Shown piece after piece: positions 56,248-64,000 of a DNA stretch of 64,000 nt (the stretch's first letter is position 1; each line of letters starts with the position of its first letter). Location of the stretch: NCBI RefSeq assembly GCF_026626635.1, contig NZ_JAPNKA010000001.1, positions 12,818,501 through 12,882,500 on the forward strand. The letters are read 5' to 3'. The notes below the pieces were generated by a model. It was not told the DNA's origin. It searched no databases and saw only the letters and a program-made list of their open reading frames with translations. The position numbers and the translations under genes are program-made. This DNA is from Archangium lansingense (GTDB lineage Bacteria > Myxococcota > Myxococcia > Myxococcales > Myxococcaceae).

Positions 56248-58968
56248 TCAGAGCACCTTCACCGCGCTCACCACGTTCTCGTCCAGGCCCTGGGGCTGAA
56301 TGATTTGAAAGCCAAGCTTGCGGCAGACGCGCTGCATCGCCCCGTTGCCCGGGAGGATGTCCGCGACTATCCGCTTCAGCCCCCAATCGCGCCCCACGTT
56401 CACCAGCCGTCGCAGCAGCTCGGACCCCAGGCCCTGCCGCTGCACCGCGTCACTGATGAGCATCGCGAACTCGGCGTCCTCCGTCCCCGGCAGCCGCGTC
56501 AGGCGCCCCACCGCGAGAATCCCTCCCCCGTCCACCACCAGCGCCATCTCCCGGCCGTAGTCGTTGAAGCAGATGCGCGCCAGCCGCTCGTGCGCCACGC
56601 GCTGGTCCAGCTTCATCATCCCCGCGTACCGCAGGAACACCGTCTGCTCCGACAGCGTCTTGTGGAACTCCACCATCCTCGGCTCGTCCTCGGGGCGGAT
56701 GGGACGGATGACCACTTCCTCCCCGTTCCTCATCTTCCACCGCTCCACGTACTTCGCCGGGTACGGGAGGATGGCCAGCCGCGGCAGCTCCTCTTCCTTC
56801 ACCTCCGGGCCGTGCAGCACCACGCGCGCATCCAGCGCCACCAGCCGCTCCGCCGACGCCAGCAGCGGGTTGATGTCCACCTCCCGGATGAAGCGCTGCT
56901 CCACCACCATCTGGCTGAAGCGCACCATCAACTTCCGCAGCGCTCCCAGGTCCACCGGTGGGCGCCCGCGCACGCCCTTCAACGCCTCGTGGATGCGCGT
57001 CTGCTCCATCATCCGCCCAGCCAGCGTCGTGTTCAGCGGCGGCAAGGCCAGCGCCCGATCCTTGAACACCTCCACCAGCGTGCCGCCCGCGCCGAACAGC
57101 AACACCGGCCCGAACTGCGCATCCAGGCTGCTCCCCACGATGAGCTCGTAGCCCTCCAGCTTCACCATGGGCTGCACCGTCACCCCGTCGAACCCGTCCG
57201 CCCGCCCCAGCTCCTCCAGCTTCCGGCGGATGGCCTCGAAGGCCTCACGCACCTTCTCCGCCGTCCCCAGGTTCAGCTTCACCCCGCCCACGTCCGTCTT
57301 GTGCGCAATCCGGTGCGAGTGCAGCTTGAGCACCACCGGGTAGCCCAGGGACTCCGCCTCGCGCACCGCCTCGTCCACCGTCGCGGCCAGCCGCGTCTCC
57401 ACCGTGGGAATGCCGTACGCCTCCAGCAGCCGCTTGGACTCGTACTCCGTCAGCAGCGTGCGGCCCGCCGCTCTCGCCTCGCGAATGAGTCGCTCCGCCT
57501 CCTCGCGCCCCGGGGGCTCCTCCGCCAACACCGGCGTCTCGTACAGGCCCGCGAGGTTGTAGCTGTAGCGCCACATGTAATTGAAGATGCGCGCTGCCGT
57601 GTCCGGATAGCCGAACGTCGGAATCCCCGCGTCGTTGAGGATGCGCTCACCCGCCGCCACCTCCGAGCCTCCCATCCAGCTGGCAATCACCGGCTTGCCC
57701 AGCTTCGCGTAGGGCTTCAGCCGATCCGCTGTCTGCGTAGGCTCGGTCATGTCCTGCGGCGTGAGGATGACGAGCAGGCCATCACTGTTCTTGTCCGCGC
57801 CTGCCACCTCCAGCGCCTTCGCGTAGCGCTCGGGGTCCGCGTCGCCCAGGATGTCCACCGGGTTGCCGTGGCTCCAGGCCGGAGGCAGGAAGCTGTTCAG
57901 CTCCGCCACCGTCTTGTCCGAGAGCTTCGCCAGCTCGCCGCCGCCCATCACCAGCGCGTCCGTGGCCAGTACCCCCGGGCCTCCCGCGTTGGTGAGGATG
58001 GTGAGCCGCCGACCAATCGGACGCGGCTGCCGGGCCAGCACCTCGGCCATGTAGAAGAGGTCCGCGATGGAGTCCACGCGCAGCACGCCCGCACGACGGA
58101 AGGCTGCGCTCAGCACCTCGTCGCTCCCCACCAGCGTGCCCGTGTGTGAAGCCGCCGCCGCTGCGGCCTGCGCCGTCCGCCCCGCCTTGATGACAATGAT
58201 GGGCTTGTGCAGCGCCACCTCGCGTGCCGCTGACAGGAAGGCCCGCGCGTCCCCGATGGACTCCATGTAGATGAGGATGCTGCGCGTGCGCGGATCGTTG
58301 CCCAGGTAGTCGATGACGTCGCCCCACCCCACGTCCAGCATCGAGCCCATGGACACGAAGGCGCTGAAGCCCACCGCCTCGCGCAGGCTCCAGTCGAGGA
58401 TGGCCGTGAGCAGCGCGCCACTCTGGCTGATGAAGGCCACGTTGCCCGGCCGCGCCATCTCTCCCGCGAAGGTGGCATTGAGCCCCGTGGTGGGCCTCAT
58501 CACTCCCAGGCAGTTGGGGCCGATGATGCGGATGCCCGCCTCCCGAGCAATCTGGAGGACCTCTCTCTCCAGCTTCACGCCCTCGGGGCCCACCTCCTTG
58601 AAGCCCGCGGAGATGATGATGACGCCCTTCACCCCGACTTCCGCGCACTCGCGCATCACGCTGGGAACCGTGTCCGCGGGCGTCACGATGACGACCAGGT
58701 CCACCGGCTCGGGCAGCGCCTGGAGCGAGGGCCACGCCCGGATGCCGAGCACGCTCTTCCGGTTCGGATTGACGGGGTAGACGGTGCCCCCGAAGGGGTT
58801 GCTGATGAGGTTCCAGAGGAGGGTGCGCCCCACACTCCCCTGCCGCTCGCTCGCGCCCACCACCGCCACGCTGCGCGGATTGAAGAGGGCCTCGAGCGGA
58901 TGACGGCCTCGCAGGTGCAGCAGGTCGTACGAAGGCTCGTTCGGCGGCGTACGGTTCGTCGGGGCCAT
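56248..58968 (-). CDS. Acyl-CoA synthetase (NDP-forming)-GNAT acetyltransferase fusion, Pat-like
   Basis: A 906-residue fusion. The CoA-binding domain opens with PRSVAVVGASERQGSVGRTL, followed by the ligase domains and an ATP-grasp domain (LLEAYGIPTVETRLAATVDE, later LKLHSHRIAHKTDVGGVKLN). The last 165 residues or so are a GNAT domain (VIRPIRPEDEPRMVEFHKTL, later DAVQRQGLGSELLRRLV with the acetyl-CoA loop). This is the architecture of Pat/YfiQ lysine acetyltransferases. The active-site His of NDP-forming ligases is kept in ASHTGTLVG, while classic Pat enzymes have lost it, so ligase activity is possible. ATG 58968 (MAPTNRTPP) is preferred to a TTG at 59004. Confidence 0.95.
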   Translation of the reverse strand: MAPTNRTPPNEPSYDLLHLRGRHPLEALFNPRSVAVVGASERQGSVGRTLLWNLISNPFGGTVYPVNPNRKSVLGIRAWPSLQALPEPVDLVVIVTPADTVPSVMRECAEVGVKGVIIISAGFKEVGPEGVKLEREVLQIAREAGIRIIGPNCLGVMRPTTGLNATFAGEMARPGNVAFISQSGALLTAILDWSLREAVGFSAFVSMGSMLDVGWGDVIDYLGNDPRTRSILIYMESIGDARAFLSAAREVALHKPIIVIKAGRTAQAAAAAASHTGTLVGSDEVLSAAFRRAGVLRVDSIADLFYMAEVLARQPRPIGRRLTILTNAGGPGVLATDALVMGGGELAKLSDKTVAELNSFLPPAWSHGNPVDILGDADPERYAKALEVAGADKNSDGLLVILTPQDMTEPTQTADRLKPYAKLGKPVIASWMGGSEVAAGERILNDAGIPTFGYPDTAARIFNYMWRYSYNLAGLYETPVLAEEPPGREEAERLIREARAAGRTLLTEYESKRLLEAYGIPTVETRLAATVDEAVREAESLGYPVVLKLHSHRIAHKTDVGGVKLNLGTAEKVREAFEAIRRKLEELGRADGFDGVTVQPMVKLEGYELIVGSSLDAQFGPVLLFGAGGTLVEVFKDRALALPPLNTTLAGRMMEQTRIHEALKGVRGRPPVDLGALRKLMVRFSQMVVEQRFIREVDINPLLASAERLVALDARVVLHGPEVKEEELPRLAILPYPAKYVERWKMRNGEEVVIRPIRPEDEPRMVEFHKTLSEQTVFLRYAGMMKLDQRVAHERLARICFNDYGREMALVVDGGGILAVGRLTRLPGTEDAEFAMLISDAVQRQGLGSELLRRLVNVGRDWGLKRIVADILPGNGAMQRVCRKLGFQIIQPQGLDENVVSAVKVL

Positions 58969-59122
58969 GGGGACTGTCTTCCCCCGAGCCGTGCGCGGGT
59001 TCAATCACAACCGTGTGACAGATGCGTGGGGCGTTACCTGTGCGGCAGAGGAGCACACGAAGGCCCGGGGATGTGTCCAGCGGGCGGCGAGGACGGTGCC
59101 ACTCGTCCCCCTTGGCGCTTCG

Positions 59123-59758
59123 TCAGTACGCCGCGGTGAAGCGGCGGCGCAGGAACTTCGGCTTCTCCAGCTCGTCGATGAGGGCCACCGAGTAGTCCTC
59201 GGCGGAGATGGCGCTGTTGCCCTTGGCGTCCGTCAGCAGTTGGTCCGTGCCCGTGCGGTACTTGCCCGTGCGCTCCCCCGGCTGGATGAGCGCTGGCGGG
59301 GCGAAGAACGTCCAGTCGAGGTCCGCCTGACGGAACACGTCGTACGCGGCGATGTGCGCCAGCGCGATGGACTTCCACGCGGCAGGGAAGGACGGCGTGT
59401 CCACCACGCGCAGGCCCGGCGCAGCCTCGAGGCCTCCGGCCCCACCCACCACCAAGAGCCGCCGGACCCCCGCTCGCTGCGTCCCCGTCACGAGGGACTT
59501 CGCGATGCCAGTGAGCACCTCGGTGGCCTCGCCCTGCTTCGGGCCAATGGCCGTCACCACCGCGTCATGGCCCGCCGCCACCTGCGCCACGCTCGCCGGC
59601 TCGTTCGCATCCCCTGCAACTACCTTCAGGTTCTGGTGCTTCAGCTCGAAGCCCTCCGGGTTGCGCGCGATGGCCGTCACCTGGTGGCCCCTCGACAGCG
59701 CCTCCTGCGCGATGCGGCGGCCAATGGTTCCCGTGGCTCCATAGAGTGCGATCTTCAT
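59123..59758 (-). CDS. NAD(P)-binding oxidoreductase, YwnB-like
   Basis: A 211-residue atypical short-chain reductase. The dinucleotide-binding GATGTIGRRI is at the very N-terminus, followed by SRGHQVTAIARNP, the segment GDANEPASVAQVAAGHDAVV and the VRRLLVVGGAG core. The group includes BVR-B-like and YwnB-like reductases of unknown substrate. A perfect 17-bp palindrome lies 29 bp upstream of the start, and an Rrf2 regulator gene lies upstream of that on the same strand. Expression under control of that regulator is likely. Confidence 0.93.
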   Translation of the reverse strand: MKIALYGATGTIGRRIAQEALSRGHQVTAIARNPEGFELKHQNLKVVAGDANEPASVAQVAAGHDAVVTAIGPKQGEATEVLTGIAKSLVTGTQRAGVRRLLVVGGAGGLEAAPGLRVVDTPSFPAAWKSIALAHIAAYDVFRQADLDWTFFAPPALIQPGERTGKYRTGTDQLLTDAKGNSAISAEDYSVALIDELEKPKFLRRRFTAAY

Positions 59759-59787
59759 GGCTCTCTTCCTTCCGTCCTGTGTTTTTC

Positions 59788-59804
59788 GTAACCAACATGG
59801 TTAC
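59788..59804. promoter_or_regulatory. 17-bp palindrome upstream of the oxidoreductase, putative Rrf2 operator
   Basis: Seven-base arms GTAACCA and TGGTTAC around ACA, a perfect palindrome. It lies between the Rrf2 gene's stop (59848) and the oxidoreductase start (59758). A related palindrome of the same length is found upstream of the regulator gene at 60293-60309. Confidence 0.75.
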
Positions 59805-59847
59805 GGATGAGGGTAAAAAAAATGAGGGGCCCGCCTGGGCAAGGCCC

Positions 59848-60273
59848 TCAGCCCGCGAGGGATTTCACCTCGCGCATCACGTCCGCGATGGTGGTGCGCG
59901 CCAGTTCTTGCTCGAGCGCCTGATGCGCCACCTCGAAATGAGCCGTGAGCGCCGTCTGGATGTTGGCCCCCACCGGACAGCGGGGGTTCGGCTCTCGGCT
60001 GTGCAGAGGGAAGAGCGTGCTCTCCTCCACCGCCCGGTACACATCCCGGAGGGTGATGGCCTCCGGGGGTCTCAGGAGCTGCCAGCCGCCCCCAGGCCCG
60101 CCTTGTGAGCTCACGAGCTTCGCCGCCCGCAGCGCCGCCAGCATCCGCCGGATGACCACCGGGTTGGTGTTCACGCTTCCCGCCATGAACTCGGAGGTCA
60201 GGGCCTCGCCGCCGCTGTAGGCGAGGAGCGTGAGCACGTGGATGGCCACGGCGAATCGGCTGCTGGTGCTCAT
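59848..60273 (-). CDS. Rrf2-family transcriptional regulator
   Basis: A 141-residue regulator. The N-terminal winged helix is seen in FAVAIHVLTLLAYSGGEALTSEFMAGSVNTNPVVIRRMLAALRAAKLV, and the wing in SSQGGPGGGWQLLRPPEAITLRDVYRAVE. Only one cysteine remains (NPRCPVGANIQ), so no iron-sulfur cluster of the IscR/NsrR type is expected; single-Cys members can sense reactive electrophiles or hypochlorite. GGAGGT lies eight bases before ATG 60273. It likely represses itself and the oxidoreductase through the two palindromes. The gene pair resembles ywnA-ywnB of Bacillus. Confidence 0.94.
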   Translation of the reverse strand: MSTSSRFAVAIHVLTLLAYSGGEALTSEFMAGSVNTNPVVIRRMLAALRAAKLVSSQGGPGGGWQLLRPPEAITLRDVYRAVEESTLFPLHSREPNPRCPVGANIQTALTAHFEVAHQALEQELARTTIADVMREVKSLAG

Positions 60274-60292
60274 CGGGTCCGACCTCCTTTCT

Positions 60293-60309
60293 GTAACTTG
60301 TATAGTTAC
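60293..60309. promoter_or_regulatory. 17-bp palindrome upstream of the Rrf2 gene, putative operator
   Basis: Six-base arms GTAACT and AGTTAC around TGTAT. It shares the GTAAC and GTTAC ends and overall length with the palindrome at 59788-59804. Its place just upstream of the ribosome site would allow autorepression. Confidence 0.7.
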
Positions 60310-60367
60310 GGAACCCCGAGCTGTCAACTGGAGGCACCCGGGCTCCTGGCGGTAGGCTCCCCAGCCC

Positions 60368-60811
60368 ATGGCTCGCCGCAAACAGGCCGATGAGAACACC
60401 GCCCGCGTTCGCAACCTGATCGCCCTCGACGCCGCCAACATCATGCGGCGGCTCGACGCGCGACGCAGCGAGATGTTCGTCCTCTTCTCCCGCCTGCGCA
60501 GCCGCGAGCCCATGCTCAACACCATCTCCACCCGCTACTCCTCGGCCACCTTCCACGAGCTCATCCACCTGCCCGTGCTCGAGCAGTCCGTCGTCGACCA
60601 CTTCTATGAGTGTCTCGACACGCTGCGTTGGTACTTCACCTACACCGAGGACATGCCCAGCACCGCCCAGCAAACCTTCAATACCCTCCACCGTCGGCTC
60701 GAGGAGGCCCACCGCAAGCTTGTCGCTACGCTCGGCCACCCCGTGTCTCCCGATGGCACCACCGTGGTGGAAGGTGAAGTGCTGCGCCGCGAGGACAAGG
60801 CCCTCCCTTGA
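60368..60811 (+). CDS. Small helical conserved-type hypothetical protein
   Basis: A 147-residue protein starting MARRKQADENTARVRNLIAL. It is mostly helical and charged, with aromatic-rich stretches (FHELIHLPVLEQSVVDHFYE, then CLDTLRWYFTYTEDMPS) and no signal or membrane segment. Codon use is strongly GC-biased like neighbouring genes. No family is recognised. It is divergent from the Rrf2 gene across a 94-bp spacer that includes the operator, so it could share that control. Confidence 0.7.
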   Translation: MARRKQADENTARVRNLIALDAANIMRRLDARRSEMFVLFSRLRSREPMLNTISTRYSSATFHELIHLPVLEQSVVDHFYECLDTLRWYFTYTEDMPSTAQQTFNTLHRRLEEAHRKLVATLGHPVSPDGTTVVEGEVLRREDKALP

Positions 60812-60847
60812 GCCTCGTCTCCGGGGTGCAACCCGGGGGTCGAGATA

Positions 60848-60880
60848 CCCTCACCCCGACCCTCTCCCAGAGGGAGAGGG
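60848..60880. repeat. CCCTCACC/CTCTCCC hairpin repeat, dispersed family copy
   Basis: CCCTCACCCCGA, then an eight-base hairpin CCCTCTCC(CAGA)GGAGAGGG. Same family as at 7562, 8745-8832 and 54852. It lies 36 bp after the hypothetical gene at 60368 and may act as its terminator. Confidence 0.8.
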
Positions 60881-60950
60881 AGTGTTGTTGCTCTGAGAGT
60901 GTTGTTGTTCTGGGGGGTTGCTCTGGGCGTGTTGTTGCTCTGGGCGTGAG
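60881..60950. repeat. Degenerate GTGTTGTTGCTCTG tandem repeat
   Basis: Units of about 17 bp: AGTGTTGTTGCTCTGAG, AGTGTTGTTGTTCTGGGG, a short GGTTGCTCTGGGC, then GTGTTGTTGCTCTGGGC. The array follows directly on the CCCTCACC hairpin. It is non-coding and T/G-rich on the plus strand. Confidence 0.75.
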
Positions 60951-61059
60951 CTTGTTCGTTAAGAGCAAGTGAGCAGACGAGCGACAGGCTGCTACGTGGT
61001 CGGGCTGATCGGCCGGTTCCTGTCTCGGTTGGAGTCTTTCGTCTAGAGTTCCCCGCCGC

Positions 61060-62562
61060 ATGATCGAAGCTTCTCGCGGCAGGCGGTGGGCGGTCGTCCT
61101 CCTCGTTCCCTTCCTCCTCGGTGCCCTCCTCTGGGTGTCCTGGTCAGCTCCCGTAGAACCCCAGGCTCCCCGACGGGCCCGCGCTCCGCGTACCTCTCGT
61201 CCGGCTGCCTCGCCCGACAAGCCTCTCCGGCTCGCCCAGGCTGCCCCTGCCGCACAGGCCACCCCGCCGTCCTCTGACGCAGCCCTCACCGTCAGCCGCG
61301 TGCTGCCCCCTCCCTCCCCCCGCGCTCTCAAGCTGTACCAGATTGGAAAGAAGCTCGGCGTCCGGGAGCCCCGGCTGGAGAACCCGTGCGTGGCGCCCTC
61401 CGGCACCACCTGCTCCCGCACCGCGCTCTCCCCCTTCTTCGAGTCCCTCGACGCCCTCTCCTCCCGCGGGGCCTCTTCCCCCGCTGTCATCTCCGCGTTC
61501 GGCAACTCGCTGATCGCCGGTGACCGCATCGTGGACATCATCCGCGAAGAGCTCGGAGCCAATTTCGGAGACGGCGGGCGCGGCGTACTCACCATGGACC
61601 GGCTCGGCCCCTACGGGCCTCGCGTCCGCACCGGCTTCGCTCGCGGCGGCTGGGAGCCTCGCACCCTGGGCGAGCTCAAGCTCGCCGAGCTGCCCTTCGG
61701 CATCACCGGCATCTACCACCGCTCCACCACCGCCAGGGCCAGCAGCCGCTTCGCGCTCGAGAACGAGCCGCACGGAACCCTGTGGTGGCTCGATGTGCCC
61801 CGCGCCGGCCAGCTCTCCGTCCATGCTGATGGCAAGGAGCTCGCCCGCGCCGAGCCCCAGGGCTCCGGTCAGGCTCAGGCCCTCGCCTTCGATATCCCCG
61901 AGGGCACTCGCCACCTGGAGGTCATCGCCGAGGGCCGCGGCGCCGTGGTGCTCGGCCTCGTGCTCCAGCACCAGCGTCCCGGCATCGTGCTCGACACCCT
62001 CGGGGTGCCCTCCGCCGACGCCAACCTCTTCCTGCGCGCCCGCGAGGACATCTTCCGCACCCAGCTCGCCGAGCGCTCGCCCCGCCTCCTTCTCTTCATC
62101 CTCGGCGGCAACGAGGCCAAGCGCCTCGAGTGGGGCCGCTCCAATCTCGCCGAGGTCGAGGAGGGCCTGCGCTCCCTCGTCCGCCGCTCGCGCGCCGCCG
62201 CCCCTGGCAGCGCCTGTCTCGTGGTGGGCCCCATCGACGCCGTGCGGGGTGGTAACGGCGCAAACAAGCTCGCCCAGCGGCCTTATCTCGACGAGGTCAT
62301 CTCCATCGAGCGCCAGATTGCCCTGTCCGAGGGCTGCGCCTTCTTCGACATCTTCTCCGCCATGGGCGGCTCCGGCTCGCTGGCCCGCTTCGTCCAAGCC
62401 GGGCTCGTCCACGAGGACCTCGTCCACCCGCGCAGCCACGGGCTCGACATCCTCGGCCAGCTCATCACCGATGCGCTGCTGCGCTCCTGGGTGGACGCGG
62501 GAGATCCCCGCCGCCAGGCCGCCCTCGCCCCGCCGCTCCAGGCCTCCGAGGAGACGCAGTGA
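61060..62562 (+). CDS. SGNH-fold hydrolase-like exported protein
   Basis: A 500-residue protein with a signal or anchor helix (WAVVLLVPFLLGALLWVSWS). An Ala/Pro/Arg-rich linker (about 30-85) precedes the SGNH domain: SAFGNSLIAGDRI as block I, FILGGNEAKRLEW as block III (GGNE in place of GTND) and DLVHPRSHGLDIL as block V. A beta-rich insert lies between blocks I and III, a layout known in polysaccharide O-acetyl-modifying and AlgX/DltD-like proteins. The stop overlaps the next gene's GTG start, so the two are coupled. A cell-wall or polysaccharide acyl-ester substrate is likely by family, not proven. Confidence 0.85.
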   Translation: MIEASRGRRWAVVLLVPFLLGALLWVSWSAPVEPQAPRRARAPRTSRPAASPDKPLRLAQAAPAAQATPPSSDAALTVSRVLPPPSPRALKLYQIGKKLGVREPRLENPCVAPSGTTCSRTALSPFFESLDALSSRGASSPAVISAFGNSLIAGDRIVDIIREELGANFGDGGRGVLTMDRLGPYGPRVRTGFARGGWEPRTLGELKLAELPFGITGIYHRSTTARASSRFALENEPHGTLWWLDVPRAGQLSVHADGKELARAEPQGSGQAQALAFDIPEGTRHLEVIAEGRGAVVLGLVLQHQRPGIVLDTLGVPSADANLFLRAREDIFRTQLAERSPRLLLFILGGNEAKRLEWGRSNLAEVEEGLRSLVRRSRAAAPGSACLVVGPIDAVRGGNGANKLAQRPYLDEVISIERQIALSEGCAFFDIFSAMGGSGSLARFVQAGLVHEDLVHPRSHGLDILGQLITDALLRSWVDAGDPRRQAALAPPLQASEETQ

Positions 62563-64000
62563 GAGCGCTCCTCTGCGCGCTTCTCGTCCTCTGCCTCACC
62601 GCTCCCACCCCGGCACCGGCCCGCACGTCCGCCGCCGCCGCGTCCCGGAGTAAGGACAAGCCCTTCCCCGCCGAGGTGCAGCGTGCGCTGAATGCGCTCG
62701 TGCGCGCCGAGCTCGCCAAGGGGCCCCATGCGGGGCTCTCGGTGGGCGTGATCCACGGCGACATGCGCTGGGTACAGGGCTACGGGCTGAGAGACATTGC
62801 CCACAAGCTGCCCGCCACGCCCCGGACGACGTACCGGATGGCGTCCATCACCAAGTCCTTCACCGCCGTGGCCGTGATGCAGCTGGTGCAAGAGGGCAAG
62901 CTCGAGCTCGACGCGGACCTCCGCTCCTGGGTGCCCGAGTACCCTGAGAAGCAGTGGACCTTCACCATCCGCCAGCTCCTCGGCCACCTCGGCGGCGTGC
63001 CCCACTACGACGGGCCCGAGTCGGCGGAGAACACCCAGCACCTCGACACCGCGGGCGCCCTCGCCCTCTTCGCCGACAAGCCTCTGGCCGCTGAGCCCGG
63101 CACGAAGTTCGTCTACACCACCTGGGGCTACAACCTGCTCGGCGCCGCCGTCGAGAAGGCCTCGGGGCGTGGTTATGGCCGCTACCTCAAGGCCCAGGTC
63201 TTCGGCCCCGCCGGCATGCGCCACGCCGCGCTGGATGACCCGCGCACCCGCAACAAGCAGCACGCCGTGGGCTACCGCCAGTACAGGGGGCAGCTCGTCC
63301 CCTCACACTTCCTCGATGTCTCCAGCCGCTTCGCCGGCGGGGGCACCCGCGCCTCCGTGGAGGACCTGCTCGCCTTCGGCCAGGCCATCCTCCAGCACAA
63401 GCTGGTGCCCGCGGAGACCGCGAGGATGATGCAGGCCCCCATGAGCACCCGCGAGGGCCAGCTCACCGACTACGGCATGGGCTTCGCCACCTACCCGCTG
63501 CGCGGCCACTACATGGTGGCCCACGCCGGAGGCCAGCCGGAGACCACCTCGCTGCTGGTGATGCTGCCCGCCGAGGACGTCGTCATCGCGATCGCCAGCA
63601 ACCTGGAGGGCGAGGCGAAGCGGCAGCGGCGCATCTCCACCCGAATCCTCGAGACGCTGCTGGAGGACGGGCTCGTCCGCCGCGACGCGCACATGGTGGA
63701 CCCGGTGGATGCCGTGGTGCACGAGGGCCTCGCCCGCCTCTTCACCTACGGGCTCTCCTACCACCTGTGGGCCACTCGCGGCCCCGGCGCGCTCCCTGAG
63801 CTGGGAGACCTCCCCGAGGCCTTCACCCGGATGTCCGCGCTGCTCGACCGCGCCACCATTGCGCAGGACCCCCAGGCCGCGCTGTTGCGCGTGCGCGCCG
63901 CCCACCAACCCCGCGAGGGCTCGCTCCTCATCCGCGTGGGCGCACACATGGCCCAGACACTGGAGAAGACACTCGGGCCCGAGAAGCTCCGCGAGTACCC
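62559..64000 (+). CDS. Beta-lactamase-fold serine hydrolase, secreted (3' end outside window)
   Basis: GTG 62559 overlaps the previous stop (GTGA) and opens VRALLCALLVLCLTAPTPAP, a signal peptide. The frame stays open to the window end (480 codons). Class C beta-lactamase/DD-peptidase features are present: MASITKSFTAVAVM (SxxK), FVYTTWGYNLLGAAVEKASG (YxN) and MVAHAGGQPE (HxG in place of KTG). The family hydrolyses amides or esters, including D-Ala peptides, and mostly serves in cell-wall or secondary-metabolite hydrolysis. It probably acts outside the membrane together with the coupled SGNH protein. The C-terminus is missing. Confidence 0.93.
   Translation, partial: MRALLCALLVLCLTAPTPAPARTSAAAASRSKDKPFPAEVQRALNALVRAELAKGPHAGLSVGVIHGDMRWVQGYGLRDIAHKLPATPRTTYRMASITKSFTAVAVMQLVQEGKLELDADLRSWVPEYPEKQWTFTIRQLLGHLGGVPHYDGPESAENTQHLDTAGALALFADKPLAAEPGTKFVYTTWGYNLLGAAVEKASGRGYGRYLKAQVFGPAGMRHAALDDPRTRNKQHAVGYRQYRGQLVPSHFLDVSSRFAGGGTRASVEDLLAFGQAILQHKLVPAETARMMQAPMSTREGQLTDYGMGFATYPLRGHYMVAHAGGQPETTSLLVMLPAEDVVIAIASNLEGEAKRQRRISTRILETLLEDGLVRRDAHMVDPVDAVVHEGLARLFTYGLSYHLWATRGPGALPELGDLPEAFTRMSALLDRATIAQDPQAALLRVRAAHQPREGSLLIRVGAHMAQTLEKTLGPEKLREY

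Overview
The window is GC-rich, gene-dense DNA that looks like a chromosome segment of a myxobacterium (Myxococcota; a Cystobacterineae-type genome such as Archangium, Cystobacter, Stigmatella or Myxococcus). The evidence is the strong G/C third-position bias, very large Ser/Thr kinase-cyclase-like-ATPase-TPR proteins, an FHA-containing sigma-54 activator, a DUF4476 protein, several ECF-type sigma factors, many lipoproteins and a multi-PAS histidine kinase. The genus is an inference from gene content, not from a marker gene. No rRNA, tRNA or CRISPR array was seen.

Layout. 1-8.8 kb: the end of an ATPase/TPR regulator, a lipoprotein, a Ser/Thr kinase with a degenerate cyclase-like tail, an FHA-sigma-54 activator divergent from an endonuclease I-type nuclease, a zinc-ribbon-like protein and a TerB-like protein. 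8.8-16.4 kb: an alpha/beta hydrolase, a DUF4476 protein, a TPR membrane protein, a sugar ABC importer without its ATPase, a DUF2809 protein, and a cold-shock gene with a clear terminator and a small basic protein. 16.5-21 kb: a histidine kinase/response regulator pair, a STAS-like protein, an acyl-CoA dehydrogenase fragment and a sigma factor. 21-36.6 kb: two giant paralogous kinase/cyclase-like/ATPase/TPR proteins on the minus strand bracket a tight plus-strand operon (patatin, duplicated-domain membrane protein, DyP peroxidase, cytochrome P450). Downstream of that operon is a scar zone with a palindromic dispersed repeat, a frameshifted gene, a second copy of the P450 3' end and a cysteine-rich lipoprotein of unusual base composition.

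36.6-45.4 kb: a response regulator, an ECF sigma factor, DoxX-like and other membrane proteins, an SGNH-hydrolase lipoprotein, a nitroreductase-like protein, a class II photolyase, a SnoaL-like protein and a kinase-tail-like membrane protein. 45.4-53.1 kb: a four-gene type I restriction-modification operon, hsdM-hsdS-hsdR plus a YgjP/SprT-like metallopeptidase, each gene overlapping the next. 53.1-54.7 kb: two overlapping lipoprotein genes, one with a complete JAMM metalloprotease motif and one built from a tandem domain duplication. 54.7-64 kb: a MITE-like element, a 27-bp tandem repeat at the end of an MFS gene, an acyl-CoA synthetase-GNAT fusion, an Rrf2 regulator/oxidoreductase pair with matching 17-bp palindromes, and an SGNH hydrolase translationally coupled to a beta-lactamase-fold serine hydrolase that runs off the window.

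The best candidate for an undescribed system is the patatin/duplicated membrane protein/DyP/P450 operon. Its gene set would fit release of acyl chains from membrane lipid followed by haem-dependent oxidation, but that function is inferred from family membership only.
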